Origin: Atlanticothrix silvestris CENA357
GTDB lineage: Bacteria > Cyanobacteriota > Cyanobacteriia > Cyanobacteriales > Nostocaceae
Reading direction: 5' to 3'
NCBI RefSeq assembly: GCF_016056295.1
Contig: NZ_JAECZB010000092.1
Span: 124,001 to 188,000, forward strand
Length of the DNA: 64,000 nt
Below the pieces are notes generated by a model, which saw only the letters and a list, made by a program, of their open reading frames with translations, was not told the DNA's origin and searched no databases. The position numbers were made by a program, and so were the translations under genes. Position 1 is the stretch's first letter; the number at the start of each line of letters is the position of its first letter. Positions 53,774 to 63,737 of this stretch are shown here, in pieces.

Positions 53774-54640
53774 ATGAACCGAATAGTTCGCTTTAAAATT
53801 ATTGTTCTCGTTGTGTTGAGTTGTATTATCTCTATCGTCTTTGAGACAATGCAATCAGCATCAATGCCAACATCAGCAATTGAGCTTCCAAACCGCGTAA
53901 ATACTGCTCAAAACACAGATTTTGGGCGGCATTTTCGAGAACTAGGCGTTGAAGGTTCGATTTTGATCTATGATTTGAACCGCGATCGCTTTTTTCAACA
54001 CAATCCACAACGTAATGTAACCGCTTTTTTACCTGCATCGACATTTAAGATTCTCAATTCCTTAATAGCTCTAGAAACGGGGGTAATTTCAGATGAAATT
54101 GCGGTTCTAACGTGGGACGGCATTCAAAGAAGCATTCCTGAGTGGAACCGAGACTTGAATATGAGAGAGGCATTCAAGCTTTCTGCCGTTTGGTTTTACC
54201 AAGTTATAGCTCGTCGAGTGGGACATGAGCGAATGCAAAAATGGGTGGCTCAAGCTGGATACGGCAACCAAAAAATTGGTAATAAAGATGATATTGATAA
54301 ATTTTGGTTAGAGGGAGAACTGCGAATTACACCTCAAGAACAAATTCAATTTCTCCGTCGTCTCTACAATAACGACTTACCTTTCTCCAAGCGATCGCTC
54401 TCTATTGTCAAAGACATTATGGTGATGGAGCAGACTCCAGACTACACAATCAGAGGTAAAACAGGCTGGGTTGGATTTACGGACAACGTAAAACCTGAAA
54501 TTGGATGGTATGTGGGTTACTTAGAGAAGGGCAAGAATGTTTACTTTTTCAGTACTAATATCGACATTCGTAACCAGAAAGATCAATCTGCTCGAATAGA
54601 GTTAACTCGCCGTTGTTTCAAAGATCTGGCGGTACTGTAA
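53774..54640 (+). CDS. Class D (OXA-type) beta-lactamase family protein
   Basis: A 288-residue exported serine beta-lactamase-like protein. A signal peptide occupies about 1-25. The motifs are all present in order: S-T-F-K (catalytic Ser and Lys, about 94-97), S-A-V (142-144, the SxV box), Y-G-N, W-L-E-G and K-T-G (in R-G-K-T-G-W-V-G). The order and spacing match OXA enzymes. Relatives in environmental bacteria can be sensors or have weak activity, so resistance is only a possibility. Confidence 0.9.
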   Translation: MNRIVRFKIIVLVVLSCIISIVFETMQSASMPTSAIELPNRVNTAQNTDFGRHFRELGVEGSILIYDLNRDRFFQHNPQRNVTAFLPASTFKILNSLIALETGVISDEIAVLTWDGIQRSIPEWNRDLNMREAFKLSAVWFYQVIARRVGHERMQKWVAQAGYGNQKIGNKDDIDKFWLEGELRITPQEQIQFLRRLYNNDLPFSKRSLSIVKDIMVMEQTPDYTIRGKTGWVGFTDNVKPEIGWYVGYLEKGKNVYFFSTNIDIRNQKDQSARIELTRRCFKDLAVL

Positions 54641-55610
54641 GTAATCTACCTTAGACCACAAAAGTACAACTAATCCAACGGAGTACAAAGCTATATGTAG
54701 TGTACTAAGGAATTGGGGATTAGTGCGCTGTCTCTCTCTCACAAGACTGCGTTTTGGATTGGTTGAGGGACGCACTCAAATTCCCCGGCAATTCCTCACG
54801 ATACCGAAGTTCCCGATTTCGGTGTAGGAATCCTTACAGATTTAGTTGAAATATTTATTAGTGTACAGAGAAAATTACATATTAATATATATTCTATTTT
54901 GTCAACTATATTTAGCAGTATATTCCTTGATAAAAAGACTTGAATTAGTAAACAAACATGTAGAAAGTTGAATTATATTTGCTAAAATTCCCCGATTTAA
55001 TTTTTTTCGCCTAGAGTCTTTTCTAGTGTTCCCTTACAAATTTGCTAGGCATGTTGATAAAAAATGTCTAGCAGTTAAATTTTTTTGAGGTTTTGTCTTA
55101 TGAAAATCAAATACTTTACGATGGCTTCAGTTTTGAGAAAGCTATTTACAAAAGCCAATCAGGCCAACAATAAAGCGGTAAAAACCTAAGCAGTAAAAAG
55201 CTTAATTCAGGCATTTTTTCTACTGTCAGCTCATCAAGGTAAGGGTTAAGAATATAGTTGCAAGCGTGTTAACTTCCTTGGTCTGACAGCAAATTAGTCT
55301 TGGCAATGTCTACGATGGTCACTGAGCTTCTTGTGCTGAGCGCAGTCGAAGTATGCCGTCAAGCTTGCGGCATAGCTACGCTTAACGCGCAACGTCTCGT
55401 AGAGAGCGCGGGCTACGCCTACACGCCCTTGGTTTTCTCGAACGACTAATTTGTCAAAACACCAAGAATAGCGAGCTTTAAGCCACTTTGATACAGCTTT
55501 GCTTTTCCCTATTTATTTCAGCTCAACTTTGCTCTTTATAACTAAGAATTGTAGGGCCTATTCTTATCCCGCTTGAGCGCATGTAAACAAATCTTTACGA
55601 GAATAAACTC
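54641..55610. other. Long gene-poor stretch with repeats
   Basis: Nearly 1 kb without a supported gene. It holds an imperfect palindrome ATACCGAAGTTCCCGATTTCGGTG at about 54800-54825, a 29-codon ORF (see the next entry), and a mosaic of repeat motifs at 55315-55440: CACTGAGC...GCGCAGTCGAAG, CCGTCAAGCTTGCGGCATAGC and CTCGTAGAGAGCGCGGGCTACGCC. This mosaic is like the repeat blocks at 13.3 and 52.4 kb. Confidence 0.6.
55100..55189 (+). CDS. 29-residue basic ORF, possible remnant
   Basis: An ATG behind a weak GAGG opens a 29-codon frame: M-K-I-K-Y-F-T-M-A-S-V-L-R-K-L-F-T-K-A-N then Q-A-N-N-K-A-V-K-T. The basic amphipathic start resembles the first residues of larger proteins. It is as likely to be a relic as a functional small protein. 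Confidence 0.25.
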   Translation: MKIKYFTMASVLRKLFTKANQANNKAVKT

Positions 55611-56408
55611 ATGGCAACATTTGAAGAACAAGTCCTGCAACTAACTAATCAAGAACGAGCTAAAAACGGTCTTTCAGCGCTCAAAGCCAATAGCGAACTC
55701 AACTATTCTGCTGACAAATATGCAGAGTTGATGGCAGAACGTAACTACTTTAGTCATACAGGCCCAGATGGTTCAAAACCGTGGGATAGAGCCAAAGCTG
55801 TTGGTTTTGAAGCTCAAACAATGGGAGAGAATATCGCTGCTGGTCAAAAAACACCAGAAGAAGTGGTAAAGGCTTGGATGAATAGCCCAGGACACCGAGC
55901 TAATATTCTCAATCCCCGATTTACTCAGCTTGGTGTTGGTTTTGAGAAAAATTATTGGGTTCAAAACTTTGGTAGTGATGATACGAACCTTGCGACTAAG
56001 ATACCAAATTCAGCATCTAAGCCAGCACCAACACCAGCACCAGCACCTACTTCTAACCCTGGTCAAGAAATTAGAGGTGGAAATGGTAACGATATGCTAA
56101 TTGGTGGTTCAGGTGATGACATACTGTGGGGTCGTAGAGGTAACGATTTACTTAATGGAGGTAAAGGTAACGATCGCCTCATTGGTGGTTCAGGTAGAGA
56201 TTTCTTTGTTCTTGGTAAAGGAGCAGGTACGGATACCATTAGCGACTTTAACTTGGATCAAAGGGATACAATCGTCTTGCTTGGCGTGACATCGTTTAAT
56301 CAGTTGACCTTTTCTGGCAATGAGATTAACTTAGGCAATCAAACCCTAGGGGTTTTAACTGGCTTTGATACTACCACACTAACCCAAAGCAATTTTTTCT
56401 TTGCTTAA
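55611..56408 (+). CDS. Secreted CAP (SCP/PR1) protein with RTX calcium-binding repeats
   Basis: A 265-residue two-domain protein. The CAP domain (1-125) has L-T-N-Q-E-R-A-K-N-G-L-S-A-L, the H-T-G-P-D-G-S-K-P-W-D-R and G-E-N-I-A-A-G-Q segments and H-R-A-N-I-L-N-P-R-F-T-Q-L-G-V-G with the conserved His/Glu pair. After a Pro/Ala linker (about 133-150) come four RTX nonapeptide repeats of the G-G-x-G-x-D-x-L type (G-G-N-G-N-D-M-L-I-G and so on). No Sec signal peptide is seen, which fits type I export using the C-terminus. The role is unknown. Confidence 0.9.
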   Translation: MATFEEQVLQLTNQERAKNGLSALKANSELNYSADKYAELMAERNYFSHTGPDGSKPWDRAKAVGFEAQTMGENIAAGQKTPEEVVKAWMNSPGHRANILNPRFTQLGVGFEKNYWVQNFGSDDTNLATKIPNSASKPAPTPAPAPTSNPGQEIRGGNGNDMLIGGSGDDILWGRRGNDLLNGGKGNDRLIGGSGRDFFVLGKGAGTDTISDFNLDQRDTIVLLGVTSFNQLTFSGNEINLGNQTLGVLTGFDTTTLTQSNFFFA

Positions 56409-56482
56409 TCAGGGCTAGGGACTAGGGGCTAGGGACTAGGAAAATTCTTACTCCCCTGCTCCCTGCTCCCCTGCTTTTTCGA

Positions 56483-59400
56483 TTAGGCGCTGAAGTACTT
56501 CGCTACTGGGTGATAGGCAATAATCGCCGTTGTTGATTGTTCTGGATAAAGTTGCTCACTTTCATCCATATATAGGTTAATGCGATCGCTCCCCAATAAT
56601 TCCAGTTGCTTGTACTGATCCTGGATATTTGGACAAGCCGGATAGCCAAAACTATACCGCGAGCCATTATATCGCTGTGCCAAAACATCCCGAATATTAT
56701 CTGGTTCATCACTTCCAAAACCCAACTCCCGACGAATCCTAGCGTGTGTCCACTCAGCTAGTGCTTCCGCTACCTGCACCGCCAGACCGTGGAAATACAA
56801 GTAATCAGTGTATTGATTATCAGCAAACAGCTTTTGGGCAAACTCCGTAGCGATATCCCCCACAGTCACCGCCTGCATCGGGAAGACATCAATTACCCCC
56901 GACTCCTTAGTTGCAAAAAAGTCAGCAATACACAGCCTCTTTGACGACCTTTGCCGAGGAAACTCAAACTTCGCTATTTCCTTGGCGTTCTTGGCATCTT
57001 GGCGGTTCGCATCATAAACATACAACGTATTACCCTCAGACTGACAAGGAAAATATCCATAAATCACCTGCGGATGCAACAAATTCTCCTCAATCACCCG
57101 CTGCTTCCAAGTTTCTAAAACAGGATACACCTTCTCATCCAAAAAAGCCTGATATTCTTCCTTTGATTGCTCCTTCGGCTTGCGGAATTGCCACTGTCCA
57201 GCAATCAAAGCTTGCAAATCCAAATACCAGAATACTTCCTCAATAGGAATATCACTAGGCTGTAACAACTGTGTTCCCCAAAAAGGCGGCGTAGGACGTT
57301 TAATATCTAAAGCCACAGCCTCAGAACGCCTTGTATCTATTTCTCTTGATTCAGCAGGCGCTTTTTCTTCAGCAGTTTTAACTAATTCTTTATGACCATT
57401 TGTTGACTCTGCTGTTTCGGTGACTTCATCCAAAAATCCTTGGAAATCATCCCAATTACTCGCAGCCTTGGCTGGCATTAATTTATCCATGAAATGCAAG
57501 TCAGAAAAAGCATCTCTGCCATAAATAACTTTACCCTTGTAAGTGTTTTGACAATCTTGATTCACAAACTTGGGAGTTAGTGCTGCACCACCTAAAATCA
57601 CCGGGACGGTAATTCCTTTTTCGTTAAATGCTTCCAAATTTTCTTTCATGAAAGCAGTGGATTTCACCAGCAAACCACTCATGGCAATACAATCAGCCTT
57701 GTGCTGTTCGTAAGCTTGAATGATGTTTTCCACCGGCTGCTTAATTCCCAGGTTAATTACCTTGTAGCCATTATTGGACAAGATAATATCCACTAAGTTT
57801 TTACCAATATCGTGAACATCACCTTTCACTGTGGCAATGATAAAGGTTCCTTTGGCATTATTGCCAGATTCAGACTTTTCCATGAACGGTTCTAGATATG
57901 CAACCGCCGCCTTCATAGTTTCCGCAGATTGCAATACAAAAGGTAGTTGCATTTGTCCAGAACCGAATAATTCCCCGACAACTTTCATCCCATCCAGCAG
58001 AAAGGTGTTGATAATTTGCAACGGGGGATATTGTTCTAAAGCTTTGGTCAGATGTTCTTCTAAACCAATGCGTTCGCCGTCGATGATATGGCGCTTGAGA
58101 CGTTCTTCGATGGGTAAACTTTCATCTAAAGAGCGATCGCGTTTTGTTGTTACCCCTTCAAATAAAGTGGTAAGCTCTCCCAAGGGATCATAAACGCAGA
58201 CATCACCTTCAAATCTTCGCTGATCATAAATTAAATGGCGACAAATATCTTGGTGTTGTGCCTCAATCTTCGATAGCGGTAAAATCTTGTTAGCACTGAC
58301 AATGGCTGCATCCATTCCCGCCGTCATCGCTTCGTGCAAAAATACCGAGTTCAGCACAACTCGCGCTGCTGGGTTCAAACCAAAGGAAATATTGGATACA
58401 CCCAAAATTACATGACATCCTGGCAATTCTTGACGAATGCGCCGAATCGCTTCAATGGTGGCTTTACCGTTTTCCCTGTCCTCTTCAATCCCTGTAGAAA
58501 TTGGTAAAGCTAGAGTATCAAAAAATATTTCTGTGGCTGGAATACCATAAGCTACCGCTTGACGATAAGCGCGTTGGGCGATCGCAAACTTTCTTTCGGC
58601 TGTCCGCGCCATGCCTTCTTCATCAATTGTACCAATAACTACACCAGCACCATACTTTTTCGCCAAATCCAGCACCTTCAAAAAGCGCGGTTCCCCGTCT
58701 TCGTAGTTGGTAGAATTTAGCAAACACTTACCACCAGCTACCTTTAAACCCGCCTCCATCTTTTCCCATTCGGTGGAGTCGAGCATCAAAGGCAATGTCA
58801 CATTATTAACAATCCGGGAAACCAACTCGTGCATATCACGCACGCCATCACGCCCCACATAGTCCACATTCACATCAAGAATATGTGCGCCTTCCTTGAC
58901 TTGCGCTCTAGCCATAGAGACAAGTCCATCCCAATCTTCCGCATTCAGCAAATCGCGGCACTTCTTGGAACCACTGGCGTTGAGACGTTCCCCGACAATC
59001 AAGAAAGAATTATCCTGGTCGTAAGGTTGAGTGGTGTAAATTGATGCTGCCGCAGGTTCTAAACTAGGCTGTCTGACTTTTGGTTTGAGTTCTTTAGCAA
59101 TTTCTGCCAATTGTTGAATGTGTTCTGGACGTGTCCCACAGCAACCCCCAATCACTTGGACACCCAAATCTTCAACAAAATGCATCAGCGACATCCGTAA
59201 TTCCATCGGTGTCAGGCGGTAGTGAGCTTGACCACCAACGTTTTCAGGTAAACCCGCATTGGGAACACAAGAAACGATAAAAGGCGAATGTTTCGATAAA
59301 TACTTGATATGCGGTTTCATCAAATCTGGCCCGGTGGCGCAGTTCAGACCGAGAATATCAATTGGGTAAGGCTCCAAAATTGTGAGTACGGCGCTGATTT

Positions 59401-60022
59401 CTGAACCTACCAGCATTGTGCCCATACTTTCCATTGTCACAGACACCATCAACGGCAGGCGATCGCCTTTTTTGGCAAAGACTTCTTCAATGCCATTTAG
59501 CGCCGCTTTAATTTGCAGCACATCTTGGCAAGTCTCAACAATAAATAAATCGACACCACCATCCCACAGCGCTTCTGCTTGTTCAGCAAAAGATGCTTTC
59601 ATTGTGTCAAAGTCAATATGTCCTAGGGTAGGAAGTTTAGTAGTCGGCCCCATCGAACCAGCGACAAACCGGGGTTTTTCTGGAGTAGAAAACTCCGCAG
59701 CCACGCGCTTTGCCAACTCGGCGGCTGTTTTGCTGAGATAGTATGCTTGATCTGCCAAGTCATATTCTGCCAATACAATTGACGTAGCGCCAAAAGTATC
59801 CGTTTCAATCACATCTGCACCCACAGCGAGAAAGTCCCGGTGAACCTTGGCGATCGCTTCGGGTTTAGTATGGACTAAATATTCGTTACAACCTTCATAC
59901 TGCGCGCCGCCAAAGTCTTCAGCGGTCAGGTTTTGTGTTTGCAGATTAGTTCCCATTGCCCCGTCAAAGACAATAACTGGACGTTCTGGGCTATGCAGGC
60001 GTTCAAGGAAAGGATGAGTCAT
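56483..60022 (-). CDS. metH: Cobalamin-dependent methionine synthase
   Basis: Transfers methyl from 5-methyl-THF to homocysteine through methylcobalamin. The 1179-residue protein has four parts in order: a homocysteine-binding domain (1-310; zinc ligands in L-N-C-A-T-G and G-G-C-C-G-T), a pterin-binding domain (about 335-600), a B12 cap and Rossmann domain (about 645-870; the base-off His in D-V-H-D-I-G-K-N), and a C-terminal activation domain (about 910-1179). In the activation domain the segment [11 protein letters not shown] is encoded by a repeat sequence and reads like an insert. Confidence 0.98.
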   Translation of the reverse strand: MTHPFLERLHSPERPVIVFDGAMGTNLQTQNLTAEDFGGAQYEGCNEYLVHTKPEAIAKVHRDFLAVGADVIETDTFGATSIVLAEYDLADQAYYLSKTAAELAKRVAAEFSTPEKPRFVAGSMGPTTKLPTLGHIDFDTMKASFAEQAEALWDGGVDLFIVETCQDVLQIKAALNGIEEVFAKKGDRLPLMVSVTMESMGTMLVGSEISAVLTILEPYPIDILGLNCATGPDLMKPHIKYLSKHSPFIVSCVPNAGLPENVGGQAHYRLTPMELRMSLMHFVEDLGVQVIGGCCGTRPEHIQQLAEIAKELKPKVRQPSLEPAAASIYTTQPYDQDNSFLIVGERLNASGSKKCRDLLNAEDWDGLVSMARAQVKEGAHILDVNVDYVGRDGVRDMHELVSRIVNNVTLPLMLDSTEWEKMEAGLKVAGGKCLLNSTNYEDGEPRFLKVLDLAKKYGAGVVIGTIDEEGMARTAERKFAIAQRAYRQAVAYGIPATEIFFDTLALPISTGIEEDRENGKATIEAIRRIRQELPGCHVILGVSNISFGLNPAARVVLNSVFLHEAMTAGMDAAIVSANKILPLSKIEAQHQDICRHLIYDQRRFEGDVCVYDPLGELTTLFEGVTTKRDRSLDESLPIEERLKRHIIDGERIGLEEHLTKALEQYPPLQIINTFLLDGMKVVGELFGSGQMQLPFVLQSAETMKAAVAYLEPFMEKSESGNNAKGTFIIATVKGDVHDIGKNLVDIILSNNGYKVINLGIKQPVENIIQAYEQHKADCIAMSGLLVKSTAFMKENLEAFNEKGITVPVILGGAALTPKFVNQDCQNTYKGKVIYGRDAFSDLHFMDKLMPAKAASNWDDFQGFLDEVTETAESTNGHKELVKTAEEKAPAESREIDTRRSEAVALDIKRPTPPFWGTQLLQPSDIPIEEVFWYLDLQALIAGQWQFRKPKEQSKEEYQAFLDEKVYPVLETWKQRVIEENLLHPQVIYGYFPCQSEGNTLYVYDANRQDAKNAKEIAKFEFPRQRSSKRLCIADFFATKESGVIDVFPMQAVTVGDIATEFAQKLFADNQYTDYLYFHGLAVQVAEALAEWTHARIRRELGFGSDEPDNIRDVLAQRYNGSRYSFGYPACPNIQDQYKQLELLGSDRINLYMDESEQLYPEQSTTAIIAYHPVAKYFSA

Positions 60023-60275
60023 ATTTTCCTAGAGGAAATGAGCAAATTAAGTGAGTTTTGTGATACTCGACTTACTTTATTATTTTCTAAAATTGCGGGA
60101 GTTTCGACAGGGATTGATATAAAAAACCATACCCCTTGTGAGCAATTGGTAAGAGGTAGCAATGCTATTATGCCTCGCTTATTCTTTCTAACTAACGGTA
60201 CAAGACTTTTGCCAAGCAGTAGTGCAAGGATGAACAAATTATAGATGCTGAAACCTATCTGTAAAGTAAGCGCTT

Positions 60276-60494
60276 ATGAAAAAAATAACGGAGAATACAT
60301 TAGGTTCAGACATGACTGATGAAGATTGGTTTAGTTTAGGTAAATCTGATGCCTGGGCTGGAAAACCCAAAGTACCGCCAGAACAAGATTCTCAAGCTGC
60401 TAGTATGTACGATCTGGGTTACTGCGAGGGCGAAATTAAACATCCGCCAACTCAAACCTCTGTCGATAAAAAACAACTAACAACTGACAACTGA
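60276..60494 (+). CDS. Small conserved hypothetical protein
   Basis: A 72-residue acidic protein (alternative ATG at 60312). D-W-F-S-L-G-K-S-D-A-W-A-G-K-P-K and S-M-Y-D-L-G-Y-C-E-G-E-I look conserved and may be a short nucleic-acid- or protein-binding module with G-x-x-D-A-W-x-G spacing, loosely like ribosome modulation factors. The last 10 codons run into a heptamer repeat (K-Q-L-T-T-D-N), so the true C-terminus may be repeat-derived. Function unknown. Confidence 0.55.
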   Translation: MKKITENTLGSDMTDEDWFSLGKSDAWAGKPKVPPEQDSQAASMYDLGYCEGEIKHPPTQTSVDKKQLTTDN

Positions 60495-60518
60495 CAACTG
60501 ACAACTGACAACTGACAC
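60466..60518 (+). repeat. TGACAAC heptamer tandem repeat
   Basis: Six or so ACTGACA/TGACAAC heptamers in tandem overlap the 3' end of the small gene at 60276-60494 and continue past its stop. They are identical in kind to those in other gaps. Confidence 0.75.
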
Positions 60519-60561
60519 ACGAAGCACGATAAACTGAGAAAAATTCCTTGAGGAAGCGTTG

Positions 60562-60984
60562 ATGGCACAAAAAAATGGGGTAAAAGCTGGAACGTCTGCA
60601 CAGGAATTGCCTACAGTTTCAGACGTTGATGACTCGGTAACAATTGAAGAGTCTGTAAAAATTGAGGACTCCTCTGAATCAGTGGAGGATGTTCAAGATA
60701 TTGACGAAATCTTAAATTCCCTCAAAGCCTTACTGAGTACTGTAGACAAGCTACAAAAAGTCCGGCAAGATGTAGGCGACATCAAACCTTTAATTGGACG
60801 GATGCTTGATGGAGAATTGCTTGCTGGTGAAGAACTCGAACAACTTAAGGTAGGCGTTAGCGGTCTTTCTCGCTTGGTTCGTGCTTATAGTGACCATCAA
60901 GCAGCACTGGCTAAAGCACAACCTGCTAGAGAGCTATTAGATCAAGTACTAAAAGAAGGCAAAGCAGTAACAGCAGCGCAATAA
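60562..60984 (+). CDS. Hypothetical acidic helical protein
   Basis: A 140-residue protein. The first 45 residues are acidic and repetitive (V-D-D-S-V-T-I-E-E-S-V-K-I-E-D-S). The rest forms heptad-like helices (I-L-N-S-L-K-A-L-L-S-T-V-D-K-L-Q-K-V; L-S-R-L-V-R-A-Y-S-D-H-Q-A-A-L-A-K-A). A GAGGAA ribosome-binding site precedes the ATG. No enzyme motif is seen; I do not recognise the family. Confidence 0.6.
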   Translation: MAQKNGVKAGTSAQELPTVSDVDDSVTIEESVKIEDSSESVEDVQDIDEILNSLKALLSTVDKLQKVRQDVGDIKPLIGRMLDGELLAGEELEQLKVGVSGLSRLVRAYSDHQAALAKAQPARELLDQVLKEGKAVTAAQ

Positions 60985-61150
60985 AATCTCTGTACACCCT
61001 GCAATATTCTTAGGACTAGTCCTTGACTCGAAAAATATCTTTGGCCTCTGTGTTTTCTGCGTCTCTGTGGTTAGAGAAATACTTTTAAACCGCAGAGGCA
61101 CAGAGAACGCTGAGAGTAAAAAGTGAAATTTTCTTACTCTCCTCCCCTGC
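60985..61150. repeat. Inverted repeat of the CTCTGTG/CACAGAG type
   Basis: CTCTGTGTTTTCTGCGTCTCTGTGGTT and AACCGCAGAGGCACAGAG lie 20-30 bp apart and pair partly into a hairpin between two converging genes. Related GCAGAGGACGCAGGGAAC sequence recurs near 63425. Confidence 0.6.
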
Positions 61151-62035
61151 TTAGTAAGTAGGGGGTATTTCTAAGGGGATTGTACCTAATAATCCCTTAC
61201 GAAAATCTGTTAGAAGTTGTCTGGCTGCTCGTTCTACATCTCCTTTGTAGCGATGCTCTGCTAAAGCGTGTAAATATGCTTCTCCTGTGTGGGGTGTAGA
61301 ATCAAGTTCGTAACGTGACTGCAATGGTAGTTTTGGTAATAATTTAGGGGCTGTAGCTTGGAGAGAATTGAGTAAATCAACTAAAGCGGATGCTACTAGT
61401 TGATTATCGTAAGATGCTTGACCAATATCATCACAAATCGCTAATTTCAATGCGGATTCTTGATTTCCCAACTTCACGGGGATGACACCAGGAGCATCTA
61501 GCAATTCTAACTCGTCAGATATTCGCACCCAGCGTAAAGAACGAGTTACCCCTGGACGGGCGGCACTTTCAACCACTCGCTTTCCTAAGAGGCGGTTAAT
61601 TAAAGCTGATTTACCAACGTTCGGAAAACCAATGACTACAGCCCGGACTGGCCTAGGTAACATGCCGCGATCGCGTCTTCTTTGATTGAGTTCTATCCCT
61701 GCTGCTTGGGCGGCTTTGGAAATTGCGATCACGCCTTGACCTTGTTTAGCGTTGGTAAAGTAAGGAAATTCTCCTTGACTTTTAAACCAATCTACCCAGA
61801 GCGATCGCACTTGGGGAGAAACCATATCTAACCTATTCAATACTAAAACTCGCCCCTTACTTCCCACCCACTCATCGATTTGGGGATGGTGTGTCGCTAA
61901 GGGAATCCGCGCGTCTCGTACTTCTAATACCACATCAACTCGCGTCAGCTGTTCTTTGAGCTTCCTTTCAGCTTTGGCAATATGACCTGGATACCATTGG
62001 ATTATATTTAATTTATAATTTTCAGTTAGACCCAT
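61151..62035 (-). CDS. rbgA: Ribosome biogenesis GTPase RbgA (YlqF)
   Basis: A circularly permuted GTPase that helps late 50S subunit assembly. The G motifs come in permuted order: G4 L-N-R-L-D (about 62-66), then G1 G-F-P-N-V-G-K-S-A (about 135-143), G2 around R-P-G-V-T, and G3 D-A-P-G-V. The N-terminus I-I-Q-W-Y-P-G-H-I-A-K-A is typical of YlqF. About 294 residues; normal. Confidence 0.95.
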   Translation of the reverse strand: MGLTENYKLNIIQWYPGHIAKAERKLKEQLTRVDVVLEVRDARIPLATHHPQIDEWVGSKGRVLVLNRLDMVSPQVRSLWVDWFKSQGEFPYFTNAKQGQGVIAISKAAQAAGIELNQRRRDRGMLPRPVRAVVIGFPNVGKSALINRLLGKRVVESAARPGVTRSLRWVRISDELELLDAPGVIPVKLGNQESALKLAICDDIGQASYDNQLVASALVDLLNSLQATAPKLLPKLPLQSRYELDSTPHTGEAYLHALAEHRYKGDVERAARQLLTDFRKGLLGTIPLEIPPTY

Positions 62036-62041
62036 AATTAA

Positions 62042-62425
62042 TTACGAATTATTTTGATGCAAAATTAAACGATTACCATTGGGATCGTAGGCATAAATTT
62101 CTCTACCGTGGCTAGCAATGGAGATGTTTCCGGGTGGGGGATAGCCTAAAGTTTTCAGGTGAGCGATCGCATCTTCCAAGTTACTCACCTCTAAACATAA
62201 ACTCATTGTACTTTTAGCTGAGGTTGTAAATTCAGATTCGTGTGTCGTCTTGGGTTGAAAAATGCCTAACCGCACACCAGACAGCTGAAACTCAGCATAG
62301 ACATTAGGAATTAGAGAGATTGGTTTTTGTCCTAAAAATTGGGTATAGAAATTCACCAAATTCGCCAAATTCATCGACGCAATGGTGACGAATGCGTCTG
62401 TATATAGAAACCCGATTTGATTCAT
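62042..62425 (-). CDS. VOC-superfamily (glyoxalase-like) protein
   Basis: A 127-residue vicinal-oxygen-chelate fold protein. F-V-T-I-A-S-M-N-L-A-N-L-V-N-F-Y-T-Q-F-L-G is the first beta-alpha module and A-Y-D-P-N-G-N-R-L-I-L-H the second. The metal-site residues are partly present, so it may be a binding rather than catalytic member. It ends 7 bp before the rbgA start, so the two are likely cotranscribed. Confidence 0.85.
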   Translation of the reverse strand: MNQIGFLYTDAFVTIASMNLANLVNFYTQFLGQKPISLIPNVYAEFQLSGVRLGIFQPKTTHESEFTTSAKSTMSLCLEVSNLEDAIAHLKTLGYPPPGNISIASHGREIYAYDPNGNRLILHQNNS

Positions 62426-62524
62426 GAAATTACTTGCGTAGCGAGGGAACAGGGAACAGGGAATAGAGAAGAAGGCGCATTAAATTTTTTCAGAAATGAT
62501 GAATTTTATATTGCCAAACCATCT

Positions 62525-63358
62525 TTAAGTAATGTTGATTCTTTGTGAACCAGTATAAATATTGAACCGTTCCCCCCGCAGAAAACCAATTAAGGTAATC
62601 CCAAATTCTTCAGCTACAGATACCGCTAAACTGCTAGGAGCAGAAACAGAACAAACAATGGGAACCCCAGCCGCAGCAGATTTTTGCAAAATCTCAAAAC
62701 TAGAGCGTCCACTTACCATCACCAGATGATTATTTAAAGGTAACTCGTCACTAAGCAAAGCTGTACCGATTAGTTTATCTAAAGCATTATGACGGCCAAT
62801 ATCTTCTCGCAGGTGCAAAAGTTGTCCTTGAGCATCAAACAAGCCAGCTGCATGTAACCCTCCTGTCGCAGCGAAAATACCTTGAGCCGCCCGCAGCTGA
62901 TCTGAGAGACTATAAATAATTTCAGGAGTTACCATCAAACTTGAAAAAATAACTGGACAACCCCGCAGCCGCAAAGCTTCCAAACTAGCTTTACCACAAA
63001 CCCCACAGGCGCTATTAGTGTAAAAGTGACGTTCTAAGGGTTGTAAATCTGGAATCAAATCCTGTCGTAGTTCCACATTCACAATGTTGTAGTGCTGTTT
63101 ACCATCTACTAATTTATCTACGCAATAGCTGATGCGTTGAATATCTTGTTTACAGCTAATCGCTCCCTCACAATAAAGAAAACCAGCAGCTAGCTCAAAA
63201 TCTGCTCCAGGTGTTCGCATGGTTACAGCTACTGTGCGACGTGGAGATGTTAAGCGAATTTCTAAGGGTTCCTCGGTGGTGATATGGTCTTGTCGAAGAC
63301 GCTTTTTGCTATTCTCGACTACCCAAATTTGGGCTTTAGTTTTGCTTCCACTTGGCAT
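62525..63358 (-). CDS. fdhD: Formate dehydrogenase accessory sulfurtransferase FdhD
   Basis: A 277-residue FdhD, which moves sulfur from a Cys desulfurase to molybdenum or tungsten bis-MGD cofactor. The sulfur-carrying C-G-V-C motif (in N-S-A-C-G-V-C-G-K-A) is present, as are R-E-D-I-G-R-H-N-A-L-D-K-L and V-S-G-R-S-S-F-E-I-L. No formate dehydrogenase gene is in the window, so the client enzyme is unknown. The N-terminus has a basic stretch of about 20 residues. Confidence 0.95.
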   Translation of the reverse strand: MPSGSKTKAQIWVVENSKKRLRQDHITTEEPLEIRLTSPRRTVAVTMRTPGADFELAAGFLYCEGAISCKQDIQRISYCVDKLVDGKQHYNIVNVELRQDLIPDLQPLERHFYTNSACGVCGKASLEALRLRGCPVIFSSLMVTPEIIYSLSDQLRAAQGIFAATGGLHAAGLFDAQGQLLHLREDIGRHNALDKLIGTALLSDELPLNNHLVMVSGRSSFEILQKSAAAGVPIVCSVSAPSSLAVSVAEEFGITLIGFLRGERFNIYTGSQRINIT

Positions 63359-63737
63359 ATAGCAATCCGATTGATTACTGAGTTACTTGTAGAGACAGGA
63401 CTTATGTATGAATAATGGAAAAACCGCAGAGGACGCAGGGAACACAGAGAAATGAGAGTTACTGAGTTTTTTCAAAAAATCAAGTATTCTCAACTCTTAC
63501 TCTCTGCGACTCCCTTCGGGTGACGCTCCCAAGCTCGCTACCGCTGCGCTAACACCAGTCGCCTGGGTCGGGCTAACCCTCCCGCAGCGCTGGTTCACTG
63601 CGACTCTGGGTGAAAAAAATTCATATTCTCATTCAGCAACGCCAATTTATCTACGTCCATCTGAAGTTTCCTATTACATAAGGTACACTCTATTCCTAGC
63701 CCCTGATTTCAACTAGAAGCGCCATAAACGATAATCA
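63359..63737. other. Intergenic stretch with repeats
   Basis: No gene is seen. It includes AACCGCAGAGGACGCAGGGAACACAGAG (partly shared with 61080) and a CTACCGCTGCGC...CCCGCAGCGCTGG segment with GCAGCGC hairpins. It probably holds the divergent promoter region of fdhD and the next gene. Confidence 0.45.

Noticed and set aside
60023-60275. Cobalamin riboswitch upstream of metH
   Set aside because: No B12-box-like segment could be recognised on the minus strand; only short unstructured sequence is seen.
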